Below, in pieces: positions 9,401 to 17,753 of a stretch of DNA of 58,730 nucleotides. The notes below the pieces were generated by a model. That model saw only the letters and a list, made by a program, of their open reading frames with translations. It searched no databases and had not been told where the DNA came from. The number at the start of each line of letters is the position of its first letter. Within the stretch, counting starts at the first letter, position 1. The translations under genes were made by a program, and so were the position numbers. Origin of the DNA: Azohydromonas australica DSM 1124 (lineage in GTDB: Bacteria; Pseudomonadota; Gammaproteobacteria; Burkholderiales; Burkholderiaceae_C); assembly GCF_000430725.1 (NCBI RefSeq), contig NZ_AUMO01000067.1, forward strand, positions 1 through 58,730, read 5' to 3'.

Positions 9401-12400
9401 GAAGCGAAGGGTGTTGAGTTGTTAAAAAAAGCAGAATGGCGAATGCCAGACGCTTTTATGGAAAAAACGACGCAGGTAGCATTCTCCTCTTTGCCTCTAG
9501 ACGAAGAATTTGAGGAGCTCGCAGTTGCCCATGGCCATCAACTTCAATTTGTCCGAGTAAATCCGCGCGCACTGTTGTCCGCAGTGGGCTCCGAAAAAAT
9601 TAGAGCCGCAAACAGCGGGGTGGCAGTTACAAGCAGCACCGGGAATGTCGTTGTTCAAATAGTGGGCGATGGAAACAGTATTGTTTCTGGTGACCCTTAT
9701 ATCTCACTCACTAGGTACTTAGGTCGGCAACAAATCCACCGCGACCTTGATCGTCTGTCTCCCTATACACGCTCCACGCCGTTGGTAGGGCGTTCGTCGG
9801 AACTGTCAAGTTTGCAGGCTTTTCTTGAAAACCCCCGTTCAATATTGGTTCGCGTACTGATCGGTGGCGCAGGCAGTGGTAAGACGCGCCTCGCATTGGA
9901 ATTGTGCGATAGTGTCAGCGATAAAGGGTGGAATGCAGGATTTGTCGGCCGTACGGAATTGCGTCGATTCTTCGCACAGCAGCATTTTAGTAATTGGACA
10001 TGGAATCGTCCGACACTGATCGTAATTGACTATGCTGCCGAGCATGCGCAGCTGCTGGGCCAGTGGCTGGACGACTTGGCTGACCGCGTGGACCGTCCGC
10101 AGGTGCCGTTGCGGTTGCTACTGCTGGAACGCCATGCCAGCGTCGAGACCGGCTGGTGGACCACGGTGTTTGCCTCAGGTGGCTATGGAGCGTCGAGCAA
10201 ACGCGCGCTGCTGGATCCTCTGGAGCCTATGACGTTGCAGCCTCTGGGGCGGTCAGAGGATCGACTGACGCTGCTCAAACAGATGCTCGGACAAATTAAT
10301 GGCGGCCCTGCACCCGGCGTGGCGTTTGAAGATGACGGAGTTGCTCAACAGCTGATGCGGACAGCCTGGGGCGGCGACCCGCTATTCGTCATGATGGCAG
10401 CCTTAGAGATGCACCGTGTAGGGCATGCGAATGCGCTGTCGCTGAGCCACATTGAGTTGGCCCATGACCTTGCCGAGCGTGAAGGTGGCCGGCTGCAAGA
10501 GCTTGCTAAAGGCCGGTCGTGCGACCCTCTGCTGGTGCAGCACTTGGCAGCCTGTGTCACGCTAGCGCAGGGCTTGGACCGTGCAAAGTTTGAGGAGTTT
10601 GCAAATGTTGAGAAGGTGACAGTGCGTCGATCCAGCGGTGGCGACGCTAGGCAACTAGCTGACGTGCTGCAGGAGGCATTGCCGCGCCCTGATAGCGATG
10701 GCATTGCGCCGGTACTGCCGGACATTATTGGCGAAGCTCTGGTGCTGCGCACTTTGCGTTGGGAAAGCGGTACATCAGCCGTGCTGCGTTGCCATACAGC
10801 GTTTGGTGGCCCGGTACTGCAGTCCGTGATCCGCTGTGCGCAGGACTTCGCGCATGAAGAAAAGTCGCGCGCGCCACTTCGATGGCTTGAAGCCATTGCG
10901 GACACAGTACGGAACGACGAATCGGGTCTGGCTGCGTTGGATGAAAGCCTGCCTATGGAAAGTGTAGTGCTTAGAGATGTGAACCTTAAGGTGGCGCATC
11001 GTCTAGACGCTTTACGTGCGGCCCGGGAAGATACCCCAATGCATGCTCGCGCATCGGCACTGCATCGCTTAGCAATGGCCCAAGCAAAGGCAGGGCAAGC
11101 AAATGCAGCAGTTAAAACTGAGCAGGAAGCGCTTGCTTTTTATCGAGAAATTGCCAATCAAAATCCTGATGCGCATCAAGCTGATGTTGCACTGTCGCTT
11201 AATAATCTGGCCACATGGTTAAGTACGACGGGTCAGTATGAGAAAGCTTTAAAAGCAGCCCAAGAGGCGGTTGACCTGTACCGAGCACTAGATATTCAGC
11301 GGCATGGTACATTTCGCTCTGATCTTGCAAATAGTCTCAATAACTTATCTAACGTGCTTGAGTTCCTTGGGCAACGGGAGCGCGCTTTTGAAGCTTCGCA
11401 AGAAGCTGTCGATCTATGTCGTAGACTAGTTACTCAACGGCCCGATGTATTCGAACCTGTACTTGCCCTTTCGCTTACCAACTTAGCGAGCAAGTTCGGT
11501 GAACTTGGTCAGAGAGAGAAGGCATTGCAAACCGCACGAGAGGCAACAGATTTGTACCGTCAATTGACGGCTCAACGACCTGACGCCTTCCGTCCCGATC
11601 TAGGTCTCTCGCTTAATAATTTGGCAAACATGATGAGCAGCCTTGGCTTCCATGAAGCTGCTCTGCAGGCCGTACAGGAGGCGACTGAGATTCGTCGGGA
11701 GCTTGCCGCCCAACAGCCTAAGGTATTCCAATCTGATCTCGCTGCATCGCTCAACAATTTAGCCACCATTCGCAGCCATCTCGGGCAACGGGAAAACGCC
11801 TTACAAGAGGCGCAGGAAGCAGTTGATCTATATCGTCAACTTGCAGCCCAGCGGCCCGAGGCGTTTCGAACTTATTTAGCCATATCACTCAATAACTTAG
11901 CGACGACCAGCAGTTACCTCGGTCTACATGAACGAGCATTACAGGCGGTGCAAGAGGCGACTGACCTCTATCAGGACTTGGCTTTCCAGCAGCCCGACGC
12001 GTTTCTGCCTAATCTGGCTAGGTCGCTTAGCAACTTGGCCAACGAACTCAGCAATTTGGGCCGGCGTGAGGCGGCCTTGCATGCCGCACTGCAGGCGGTT
12101 GATATCCAACGTCAACTTGCTTCTCAACGGCCAGATGCTTCCAAGCCAGATCTTGCGTTGTCGCTCAACAATTTAGCTAACATGCTTGGAGATCTGAATC
12201 GTCGAGAATCTGCCTTACATGCCGCACAGGAGGCGACTGCTCTATATCAAGAACTGAGCTTGCAACAGCCTGGTGCTTTCCGGTCAGATTTAGCTCTTTC
12301 TTTGTGCAACTTAGCAATTAACTTGAGAGAACTTGGTCAGCAAAACGCAGCCTTCCAAGCCGCCCAAGATTCGACTGCTATCTATCGTGAGCTCGCCGCC

Positions 12401-13066
12401 CAGAGGCCAGACGCATTCCAACCTGGATTGGCAAGATCGCTTATTGTGCTGGCGCGCTGTACTTTTAATAGCGCCGATTCTAAAATTGCTCCAGCAATCG
12501 CGCGGGAAGCAATTTCGGTATTAGAATCCAACTTCCTACGCCATCCCGGCGCCCACGCCGAGTTAATGCGCGCTGCTCTGCACGAATATCTTGATATATG
12601 CAAATCCTTAGGAGAAAAACCCGATATTCAACAGTTTGGCCCCTTACTCTCTCGACTTAATATAGAAGGATATTCTCCGCTTGATCCTTCACGCATTTCT
12701 GCTATTGCCGCCTCCATCGTGCTTGTCCTTACACTGCTGCTACGCAAGGCGATTTGGCAAGGCGGCGAGGAAGTTGACCATGCTTCTCCGACATCGTTTT
12801 TCGACAAGCTTAAAATGCGGCTAATACACGCCGGCGCCAAGGAGGCGCTGGATGACTTAGCCAAGCAGCCTGATGATAGCGATGCGCAGAGTTCACTGCG
12901 CTTGCAACTGCGTAAGTCGATGGAACGAGACCCTGAACTGGCAGCGTTTCTAACAGATTGGGCAAAGGAATTTGCCCCGGTGGTGGACGTCAGCCAAGTC
13001 GTCACCGTAACAGGCAACCGGAACGCGACAGTGCAAATCAGCGGATCAGGCAACAGCGTTGGGTAA
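6461..13066 (+). CDS. Giant vWA-like / beta-propeller / STAND NTPase / TPR protein
   Basis: A 2201-residue protein starting at GTG 6461, directly after the MoxR stop (an ATG at 6479 is the alternative). Residues about 160-400 resemble the SAV_2336/vWA region: PYFRPERERFFDALLLVEDS, then DSPTM at the metal-site position, later VLIVSDGTSSLWSDGRMAKS and LLPERLW. Residues about 560-1050 contain propeller-like blades (SYSPNGRRLAVRHSHGIDVF; AWSPAGDQFAIAWSDGRFYV; RWDYSGTKLALVLG). A STAND-like NTPase follows: Walker A GGAGSGKTRLA near 1135, Walker B TLIVIDYA near 1187. Nine exact 46-residue TPR-like repeats (11183-12424) come next, then a hydrophobic stretch (about 2080-2096) that might be a membrane helix. 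A Gly/Asn-rich VQI motif precedes the NTPase and recurs at the extreme C-terminus. It probably acts as sensor and scaffold; the trigger is unknown. Confidence 0.8.
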   Translation: MAKQAIMAEVRSLIQALQAVPLVEDVVQLLDALWLAQYFPTQHEHRVSKLQHFLPDAERSTWSPSVGSSSNAAARLPEPKITVELPSNASQTQRGFYASGGNDSLDLVERKARVVQVAGVPALRDAHLMARALRPLGKRRLSQWNTQLDEETTVDRFAQAGVLIPYFRPERERFFDALLLVEDSPTMPLWYSVTDEIEAMFARQVGFRSFRQFVMFDDSGSVQVRSRSGNISNPLHVLGGRSPLVLIVSDGTSSLWSDGRMAKSLTELGSRASLAVIQLLPERLWPNTALGSTECRVTAPRTGACNAELQCEHPDWMDAEVRHLVLPVVALQPRSMSQWAQMLMARADKYSPASVVFMGPFGDNVREATESEDIEECTPERLVALLRSVASPRVLQAAVYLSAAAPLTLAVIRLVQRVMQPNAFAEDLPLLLLSGLLVQKHGVPNRFDAQARRDDQIVFYFADGVRELLQRSLLKHDAQRVRHAVSQYIAARSGMPLSFSALLEDPKGDMVLPRWAEPFATVTQQLKKLFDESQHGKPPGKKQVEEAQLANGITIRATIRGLSEPSQVSYSPNGRRLAVRHSHGIDVFSLHVATCPVGAPLREPMLLRQKQNILFVKGWGLANTFHDDFITAAKGQLGILFQSEWETRYSSFVYSGKSEETSLQAAALARLAIKTQSIVCLIGGADFFKSPLSESIKALLLHASDAFEISSPLIQAICHDDGVGDAQPLWELQLAWSRTVATMHGTAHAAGAMMASKLREYGGNWLPEAVFGIRTKGLAWVLNEKNSLFIAPDHEHLLVTMDTVRGQLVAEDLDMLAQPLPVDANGSFSPFAIEAHPTQSIFACLCESSVHLLNSSINDSSTHKIDGKGLPSLAWSPAGDQFAIAWSDGRFYVYGSNGLPVNVLKFEFIHDRAPIIRWDYSGTKLALVLGNSGREVAILDVEKGSKSRYFILDTLIESISWSRDNVWLACGLRGGYTSLLEAKGVELLKKAEWRMPDAFMEKTTQVAFSSLPLDEEFEELAVAHGHQLQFVRVNPRALLSAVGSEKIRAANSGVAVTSSTGNVVVQIVGDGNSIVSGDPYISLTRYLGRQQIHRDLDRLSPYTRSTPLVGRSSELSSLQAFLENPRSILVRVLIGGAGSGKTRLALELCDSVSDKGWNAGFVGRTELRRFFAQQHFSNWTWNRPTLIVIDYAAEHAQLLGQWLDDLADRVDRPQVPLRLLLLERHASVETGWWTTVFASGGYGASSKRALLDPLEPMTLQPLGRSEDRLTLLKQMLGQINGGPAPGVAFEDDGVAQQLMRTAWGGDPLFVMMAALEMHRVGHANALSLSHIELAHDLAEREGGRLQELAKGRSCDPLLVQHLAACVTLAQGLDRAKFEEFANVEKVTVRRSSGGDARQLADVLQEALPRPDSDGIAPVLPDIIGEALVLRTLRWESGTSAVLRCHTAFGGPVLQSVIRCAQDFAHEEKSRAPLRWLEAIADTVRNDESGLAALDESLPMESVVLRDVNLKVAHRLDALRAAREDTPMHARASALHRLAMAQAKAGQANAAVKTEQEALAFYREIANQNPDAHQADVALSLNNLATWLSTTGQYEKALKAAQEAVDLYRALDIQRHGTFRSDLANSLNNLSNVLEFLGQRERAFEASQEAVDLCRRLVTQRPDVFEPVLALSLTNLASKFGELGQREKALQTAREATDLYRQLTAQRPDAFRPDLGLSLNNLANMMSSLGFHEAALQAVQEATEIRRELAAQQPKVFQSDLAASLNNLATIRSHLGQRENALQEAQEAVDLYRQLAAQRPEAFRTYLAISLNNLATTSSYLGLHERALQAVQEATDLYQDLAFQQPDAFLPNLARSLSNLANELSNLGRREAALHAALQAVDIQRQLASQRPDASKPDLALSLNNLANMLGDLNRRESALHAAQEATALYQELSLQQPGAFRSDLALSLCNLAINLRELGQQNAAFQAAQDSTAIYRELAAQRPDAFQPGLARSLIVLARCTFNSADSKIAPAIAREAISVLESNFLRHPGAHAELMRAALHEYLDICKSLGEKPDIQQFGPLLSRLNIEGYSPLDPSRISAIAASIVLVLTLLLRKAIWQGGEEVDHASPTSFFDKLKMRLIHAGAKEALDDLAKQPDDSDAQSSLRLQLRKSMERDPELAAFLTDWAKEFAPVVDVSQVVTVTGNRNATVQISGSGNSVG
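11183..12424 (+). repeat. Nine tandem 138-nt (46-residue) TPR-like repeats
   Basis: Starting at 11183 the coding sequence repeats every 138 bases exactly (11183, 11321, 11459, 11597, 11735, 11873, 12011, 12149, 12287), with a tenth partial unit from 12425. Each unit follows the pattern DLALSLNNLA....LG..E.AL.AAQEA..LYR.LA.QRPDAF.P. There are no length changes between units. The array would form an alpha-helical solenoid for protein or ligand binding. Confidence 0.9.
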
Positions 13067-13394
13067 CCCATATCGACCGCTGCGCCGTTGGAGCAATCGC
13101 CACGCGTTCCAGGGCAGCCGGCTGTGAATGGACGACGACAAAGAGCTTGGCCTGCTCCCGGCACACCTTCGTACCCAGGGCAGAGACGATGCTGAAGGCT
13201 CGGTACCGTCATCTGCCGGTGACTACTCCAGCCACGCGCGCTGGGTCTTCTCCAACAAAACGCCGATCATCCTAGGTCTGAGATCGCATGCACGCTGCGG
13301 GCCGCTGACCGGGGGCGCGTTATGGCGAAAACCGCATAGCCACTTTCTGCCGTATAGGCACCACTTCGTTCTCGGCTTATAGGAACCACCCAGG
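13067..13394. other. Non-coding stretch after the VMAP operon
   Basis: I see no convincing gene, terminator or repeat here. Short open frames on both strands have no recognisable sequence. It is bounded on the right by a broken IS transposase. Confidence 0.4.
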
Positions 13395-13902
13395 GCTGCC
13401 GGACACCTCGATCTCTTGTACCCAGCCCAGACCTGGATGAGCGTGCCAACCACGCTGAAGTGCTTGCCCGACAGCAGCCTGCCAGCCTTGGCCATTTTCA
13501 CCGTGGCGTTGAACAGAGCCGTCACGGCCTCGTGCTCGATGAGGCGGTCTCGGTTCTTGCTAATCACCGAGTGATGCCAGACCGAGCAAGTCGATCGACA
13601 GGCCTACGAACCAGCGGAACAAGAGGTTGTAGCTCACCTGCTCCATGAGCTGACATTCGCTGTGGATGCTGTAGCGCACTTGCAGCAGCTTCGCCGCGCA
13701 TGAGCATGAGCTTCTCCGGCGCGATGGTCGGTCGCCCGCCCTTGATGTCGGCCTCGTACATCGCCGAAAAGCGCTCGTCCATCTTGGTCAGCGCTTCATT
13801 GACCCAGGCGCAGGTAGGACGCAGTGGGTGCGACGCCGGTACGAGCTCCTCTAACTGCACCGTCGTGAACAGGCTCTCGCTGTTGCTGTCGGCTCCCCGC
13901 AT
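13395..13902 (-). pseudogene. Broken IS5-superfamily (InsH N-terminal type) transposase
   Basis: From an ATG at 13902 the minus strand reads MRGADSNSESLFTTVQLEEL, then ASHPLRPTCAWVNEALTKMD and MYEADIKGGRPTIAPEKLML, a familiar opening of DUF772/InsH-type transposases. Frame is lost near 13690. A second piece resumes from about 13567 as SKNRDRLIEHEAVTALFNAT followed by LLSGKHFSVVGTLIQVWA, which is the sequence expected slightly later in the same protein. The similarity ends near 13395 and no catalytic C-terminus remains. It is a frameshifted and truncated remnant. Confidence 0.7.
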
Positions 13903-14018
13903 CGTCATTCTTCTCGTCGTTCCCAGCGCCAATGGTCGCTCAGTCGCTACTCGCCGCAGCTGAGATACTTCAACAGCCTGCTAACGGCCATGCCTATGTA
14001 GCTGATGTCAACGTGAGA

Positions 14019-14792
14019 ATGACATACCGCCTCGAGATGTTACTATATGCACTCTCACAAAGAACTTACGGGAAGCTTGCTTTGAAATTTATCAGCAAAT
14101 TCTTCATTGCAAACGTGATGGTTGCTGGCGTCATTACGTCCGTTTCCGCCGCCCCCTTCACCACCCTTACCTTTACCACTTTTGGAAAAGTTGGCTGGGG
14201 GTTCGACGGCTCAGGATACTTTGGGGCCAAAGGAGCCGATCTGGCTGGAAAATCATTCTCGCTCACAACTTCTCTTGGTTTGCCAGTAGATGGCATGGGG
14301 GACGTATGCGATAACGATACTTTTTCTAATTGCTGGGCAGCGCCTGCGACGGTTAGCACTATCATTGTTATTGACGGGGTGAGCCTTACCACAAATATTG
14401 CAACTGACGAGGAGGCAAGCGCCAGGATCGACAACGCCGCAAGCGGAAACCAGAATAATGGTTGGGATGGGATTTCGATGTCGGCGTCAGGATACTCATC
14501 TTCGTTTGGAGGGTATGCAATTATTGACCACTACGCAGGCAGTTACTCATCTTTTGTGGGACATTCTAATAGGTTTGATTTGCTGCTGCGCCGCGAGATC
14601 CGGGATGGCGACTGGGCTAGTGTTTACGTAGATTTTGGCGCCGAGAATGAAAGGCTTATATTTGGGGCGTCCACCCCCACTATTAGTGGTTTCATTGCTA
14701 ATGGGGTGCCTGAGCCTACGTCCTTAGGTCTAGCGGGTATCGGTTTTTTTGGTCTACTGCTACTTAGTCGCAAAACTACACCGAAGTCATAA
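14019..14792 (+). CDS. Secreted PEP-CTERM sorting-domain protein
   Basis: The mature part is Ser/Gly/Asn-rich and beta-rich. The C-terminus is a clear PEP-CTERM signal: the VPEPTSLG motif, a hydrophobic helix (LAGIGFFGLLLL) and a basic tail (SRKTTPKS), which is the substrate tag of exosortase/EpsH systems. An N-terminal signal peptide is visible (KFISKFFIANVMVAG followed by VITSVSAAP). The start is uncertain: ATG at 14019 or 14037, or TTG at 14082, which has a GGGAAG element just upstream and gives a more typical signal peptide length. The frame opens at 13932 inside the IS remnant. No exosortase gene is in the window. Base composition is lower in GC than the backbone, suggesting separate acquisition. 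Confidence 0.7.
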   Translation: MTYRLEMLLYALSQRTYGKLALKFISKFFIANVMVAGVITSVSAAPFTTLTFTTFGKVGWGFDGSGYFGAKGADLAGKSFSLTTSLGLPVDGMGDVCDNDTFSNCWAAPATVSTIIVIDGVSLTTNIATDEEASARIDNAASGNQNNGWDGISMSASGYSSSFGGYAIIDHYAGSYSSFVGHSNRFDLLLRREIRDGDWASVYVDFGAENERLIFGASTPTISGFIANGVPEPTSLGLAGIGFFGLLLLSRKTTPKS

Positions 14793-15034
14793 CTTGATGC
14801 TGCGCGTTTTAAAGCGAGCGTCATCGTGACCAATATTTCCTTCCATGATTAATTTGGGTCGACTGCCGCATGCAATGGGCGGGATCCCTGTGTGCCTAGA
14901 CCGGCGGCGGCTTGAGCCAGTCCCAGAAATCTGCTGAGGACCGGGCGACCTCGGGCCGAGCGCAGTAGTCCGCTCCAAGCCTTGCGTGGTGGATCCAGCG
15001 CCTCGTGCAGTTGCCCACCGCTGCCCTGTGAACC

Positions 15035-15352
15035 CTACAAATCCAAGTTCGACCCAACTTTGGCCTGCTCTCGGGCCTGCACCTCCATCTCCCGCACCTG
15101 CTGTGCCAACTCGGGCGGCAGCCAGACCTCCACCCGTACCCAATCCCTCGGCACGTCCTGAGCGGCGGCAAGCACCCGCTCGACAATGGCTCCCACGCGC
15201 GGCTTGGTGATGTTGTGCCGTTGGGCGACAACGAACTTGGGAACCCCGTCCACCAGCACTTCCCGCGCGATGGCCACGCTCTCGGGCGTCATGCGCCCCA
15301 GCCGCTCGCCCAGGCTGTCGAACTCCTTGGCCGTCATCGAATCCTTTGGCAT
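15035..15352 (-). CDS. TrfB/KorA-family DNA-binding regulator
   Basis: The ATG at 15352 gives about 105 residues; an in-frame start at 15379 is less likely because it would overlap the upstream stop. The segment MTPESVAIAREVLVDGVPKF followed by VVAQRHNITKPRVGAIVERV matches the helix-turn-helix core of the TrfB/KorA family (compare the IncP KorA phrase IEIARGVLVDGKPQATFA). Proteins of this type are global repressors of plasmid replication, partition and transfer genes. It is the last gene of a minus-strand backbone run (18599 to 15035). A second, broken copy of the same family lies at 17754-17990, on the other side of the intervening gene. Confidence 0.75.
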   Translation of the reverse strand: MPKDSMTAKEFDSLGERLGRMTPESVAIAREVLVDGVPKFVVAQRHNITKPRVGAIVERVLAAAQDVPRDWVRVEVWLPPELAQQVREMEVQAREQAKVGSNLDL

Positions 15353-15375
15353 CGCTTTCCTTTCTGGCCGACAGC

Positions 15376-17679
15376 TCAATGCACGATGTAGTCGGGCCTG
15401 GGCGGTTCGTCACCGCCGGTGAGCCGGTCGGCCCGCACCAGCACCGGCTCAATCCAGACCGTTCGGCGCTCCGACCGCCCCGGCCCGAATGCCTGCGGCC
15501 GGTAGTAGCCGCGGCGCCAATGCGGCCGCACGGTCCTGTCGGTGTGCCCGCTGACGCTGGGCGGCATTTCGGGCAGCGCCTCCTCCGGGCCGACGTCGAT
15601 GTAGTCGCACGTGGCCTGTGCCCTGGCCCACAACCGGTCCTTCTCCTTGCCCTTGGCCTCGCGCACCCGACTCATGAGCGCAGCCTTCAGAGGCTGGTCC
15701 ACCAGGCGGGCGTTCTTGAGTCCCACGTACAGCAGCACCTTGCATGCGAGCAGCAGGGCGTCTTTCTGCAGCTTCAACTCGGCCTCCGGCACCCCTTGGC
15801 GCACGCCCTTGCCGGTACGTGCTGCCTGGAAAACCTCCTCCAGCGTCTCGCTGAAGTCCGATGTGTCGTCAGGCTGGAAGGCCCACTGGGTGGTCATGGC
15901 CTCGATGCTGACGAAGGCGTCCTGCTCCTCGTGGACGAGCGTGATCGCCACGACACGCGTGCCTGCAGCCTGGTCCAGCTGCTCGCATTCCTGCGGCGTC
16001 AGGTGCCGCTCGCTGACGTAGAAGCCCAGCACCTTGTACTCGCCGTCTTCGGTGGACAACGGCGTTTGCAGCGTGAAGTAGCAGTCCGGGTAGGGACTGT
16101 GGACGAAGGACGCCGGAAGCCCGTGCTCCACGTCCGTCAGGGCCAGGCGCTGCAGCAACGTGTCCCTGACGCGAAACAGGCGCCCCTGCACGGCCGTGAA
16201 ATGCCACGCGGACCACATGCCCGGCCGCGGAACCGCCTCGTGGACGGCAGCAGGCGGCAGACCGCTGAACTGCGGAAACGCCTGGAACAGCCTGGCCACC
16301 GCTGTACCGTAGGCCACGCTGGGTTGCGCGACCAGGCCTTCGAGAAAGGCGGCCACATCGGCGCGATAGCGCTGGCGCACCAGGTCGGGAAACCTCAGTT
16401 TCTGACTGAGCAGCTCGGGCACGGGCAACCTGCCCAGCGTATCGCGCTCCTGAGCCGGAAGCTGCGTCGGTATCGCCTGGAGCACCGACTCCCAGTCCGG
16501 CGTGAGCAGCACCTCCGCATCGGTCCCAAGCGCCAGCAGCTTGCGCTCCACCCAGTTTCCGACGCCGTTGCGCGTCAGGTCGCGCCCATCGGAGCCGCGC
16601 AGGACTGTCTCCCGTGACACGCTGGGCAGCTCCACGATTTCCTGCGTGTGATGTTCCACATCCGCTTCACGCCATGCCTGGGTCAGCAAGGCCGTCGGGC
16701 AACCCAGCGGAAGCCTCGCCGAGGCCTTCACCGTCATCGGGCCACGCTCCGCGTAGACGCAGATCTGTGCGTACTGAATGGCGCCGTCCAGGTCAGGCCA
16801 AACGTCGGTGCCCAGCACCACGCGGTGCAGCGGCTTGCTCACGGGAGTGTCTTCCTCATCCAGAAACTCCTGCCCGATGATGACTTGGCACTGCCGCACC
16901 AGGCGCAGCCGGGTAGCCTCGAACACCGCAGCGGACAGCCGCATGGGCTGTCCCAGCCGCGCTCCCAAACCAGGCATCTCCAGTTCCAGGACAGCGAGGT
17001 GCGAGCGCAGCAGGTCCATCTGCTGGTCCAGCCGTGCAGACCTGGGCAGGGAGTGGCCGGCGTCTCTCTGCCCGTCGAGCCCGACGTTGAGCTCCGTTGT
17101 AGAAAACAGGAAGCAGAACGCCGGCACGAAGCCGGGCGTGGTCTGGTAGGCCTCGCTCGCTTCCAGCCAGGCCACGCGGTGGAACTCCATCATCGGATGG
17201 TTTGTTTTCGGATTGGCCAGCATGTCGCCGTAGGCAGCCATGTTGACCAGCGTCGCGCGCGACATAGGCGTCACGTAGAGCAGTGGCGGCAGCATCGGGC
17301 ACGCGGGGTCGATGAGCTTGATGAAATTCTCCATCAGCGCCTCGCTGATAAGACGGCCACGCCAGTTGGCCGACCGGCCCAGCAGCATCTCCGGCGCCTC
17401 GACGGTGAAGGGAACAGCCACCACCCAGGTGACGCCACCCACAGGCACGAGCGAGTCGTCCGAGTAGCTGCGCAGCACGTCGTAGTAGCGCCAGGCAGCG
17501 CCGGCGTAGCGCTCGCGAAGCTCCACGTCGGTCAGCAGTGCGATGGCGTTCTCGATGTCGACCACGCCCTGCAAGGAGCGTCCGGCACGAGCAAAGGCCT
17601 TTTCAATGACGACCGCGACGGGTTCGTCTGCGTGAGCCTTCAAAAAATCCCGGGTCTTGCGGGCTCTCTCGAACTTCAT
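15376..17679 (-). CDS. Large conserved mobile-element protein of unknown function
   Basis: I place the start at the ATG at 17679 (MKFERARKTRDFLKAHADEP), giving 767 residues; the open frame extends to 18033 but that part overlaps a KorA-like remnant. Composition and codon use are those of a real gene. I recognise no catalytic domain. The C-terminus (about the last 60 residues) contains HWRRGYYRPQAFGPGRSERR followed by VWIEPVLV, a pattern I associate with the C-terminus of many plasmid and phage proteins of unknown role. It lies directly upstream of the TrfB/KorA-like gene with 23 bases between them and is probably cotranscribed with it. Function not assigned. Confidence 0.65.
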   Translation of the reverse strand: MKFERARKTRDFLKAHADEPVAVVIEKAFARAGRSLQGVVDIENAIALLTDVELRERYAGAAWRYYDVLRSYSDDSLVPVGGVTWVVAVPFTVEAPEMLLGRSANWRGRLISEALMENFIKLIDPACPMLPPLLYVTPMSRATLVNMAAYGDMLANPKTNHPMMEFHRVAWLEASEAYQTTPGFVPAFCFLFSTTELNVGLDGQRDAGHSLPRSARLDQQMDLLRSHLAVLELEMPGLGARLGQPMRLSAAVFEATRLRLVRQCQVIIGQEFLDEEDTPVSKPLHRVVLGTDVWPDLDGAIQYAQICVYAERGPMTVKASARLPLGCPTALLTQAWREADVEHHTQEIVELPSVSRETVLRGSDGRDLTRNGVGNWVERKLLALGTDAEVLLTPDWESVLQAIPTQLPAQERDTLGRLPVPELLSQKLRFPDLVRQRYRADVAAFLEGLVAQPSVAYGTAVARLFQAFPQFSGLPPAAVHEAVPRPGMWSAWHFTAVQGRLFRVRDTLLQRLALTDVEHGLPASFVHSPYPDCYFTLQTPLSTEDGEYKVLGFYVSERHLTPQECEQLDQAAGTRVVAITLVHEEQDAFVSIEAMTTQWAFQPDDTSDFSETLEEVFQAARTGKGVRQGVPEAELKLQKDALLLACKVLLYVGLKNARLVDQPLKAALMSRVREAKGKEKDRLWARAQATCDYIDVGPEEALPEMPPSVSGHTDRTVRPHWRRGYYRPQAFGPGRSERRTVWIEPVLVRADRLTGGDEPPRPDYIVH

Positions 17680-17753
17680 CGGCTGTGCCTCCACGGGGCT
17701 TTGCCGCGCCTGCGGCAACGTCAGGGAAATTGCTCCGGCGCGCCACAGCAGCG

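Noticed and set aside
11183..12424. CRISPR-like or non-coding tandem repeats
   Set aside because: The 138-base period is wholly within an open frame and matches a protein repeat; there are no spacers.
13128..13382. Short plus-strand frame after the giant gene
   Set aside because: No recognisable motif or convincing ribosome binding site; likely non-coding.
15346..16617. Long plus-strand frame of 423 codons
   Set aside because: It lies opposite the 767-residue minus-strand gene, is His/Arg/Gln-rich with no recognisable motif, and is a typical shadow of high-GC coding sequence.
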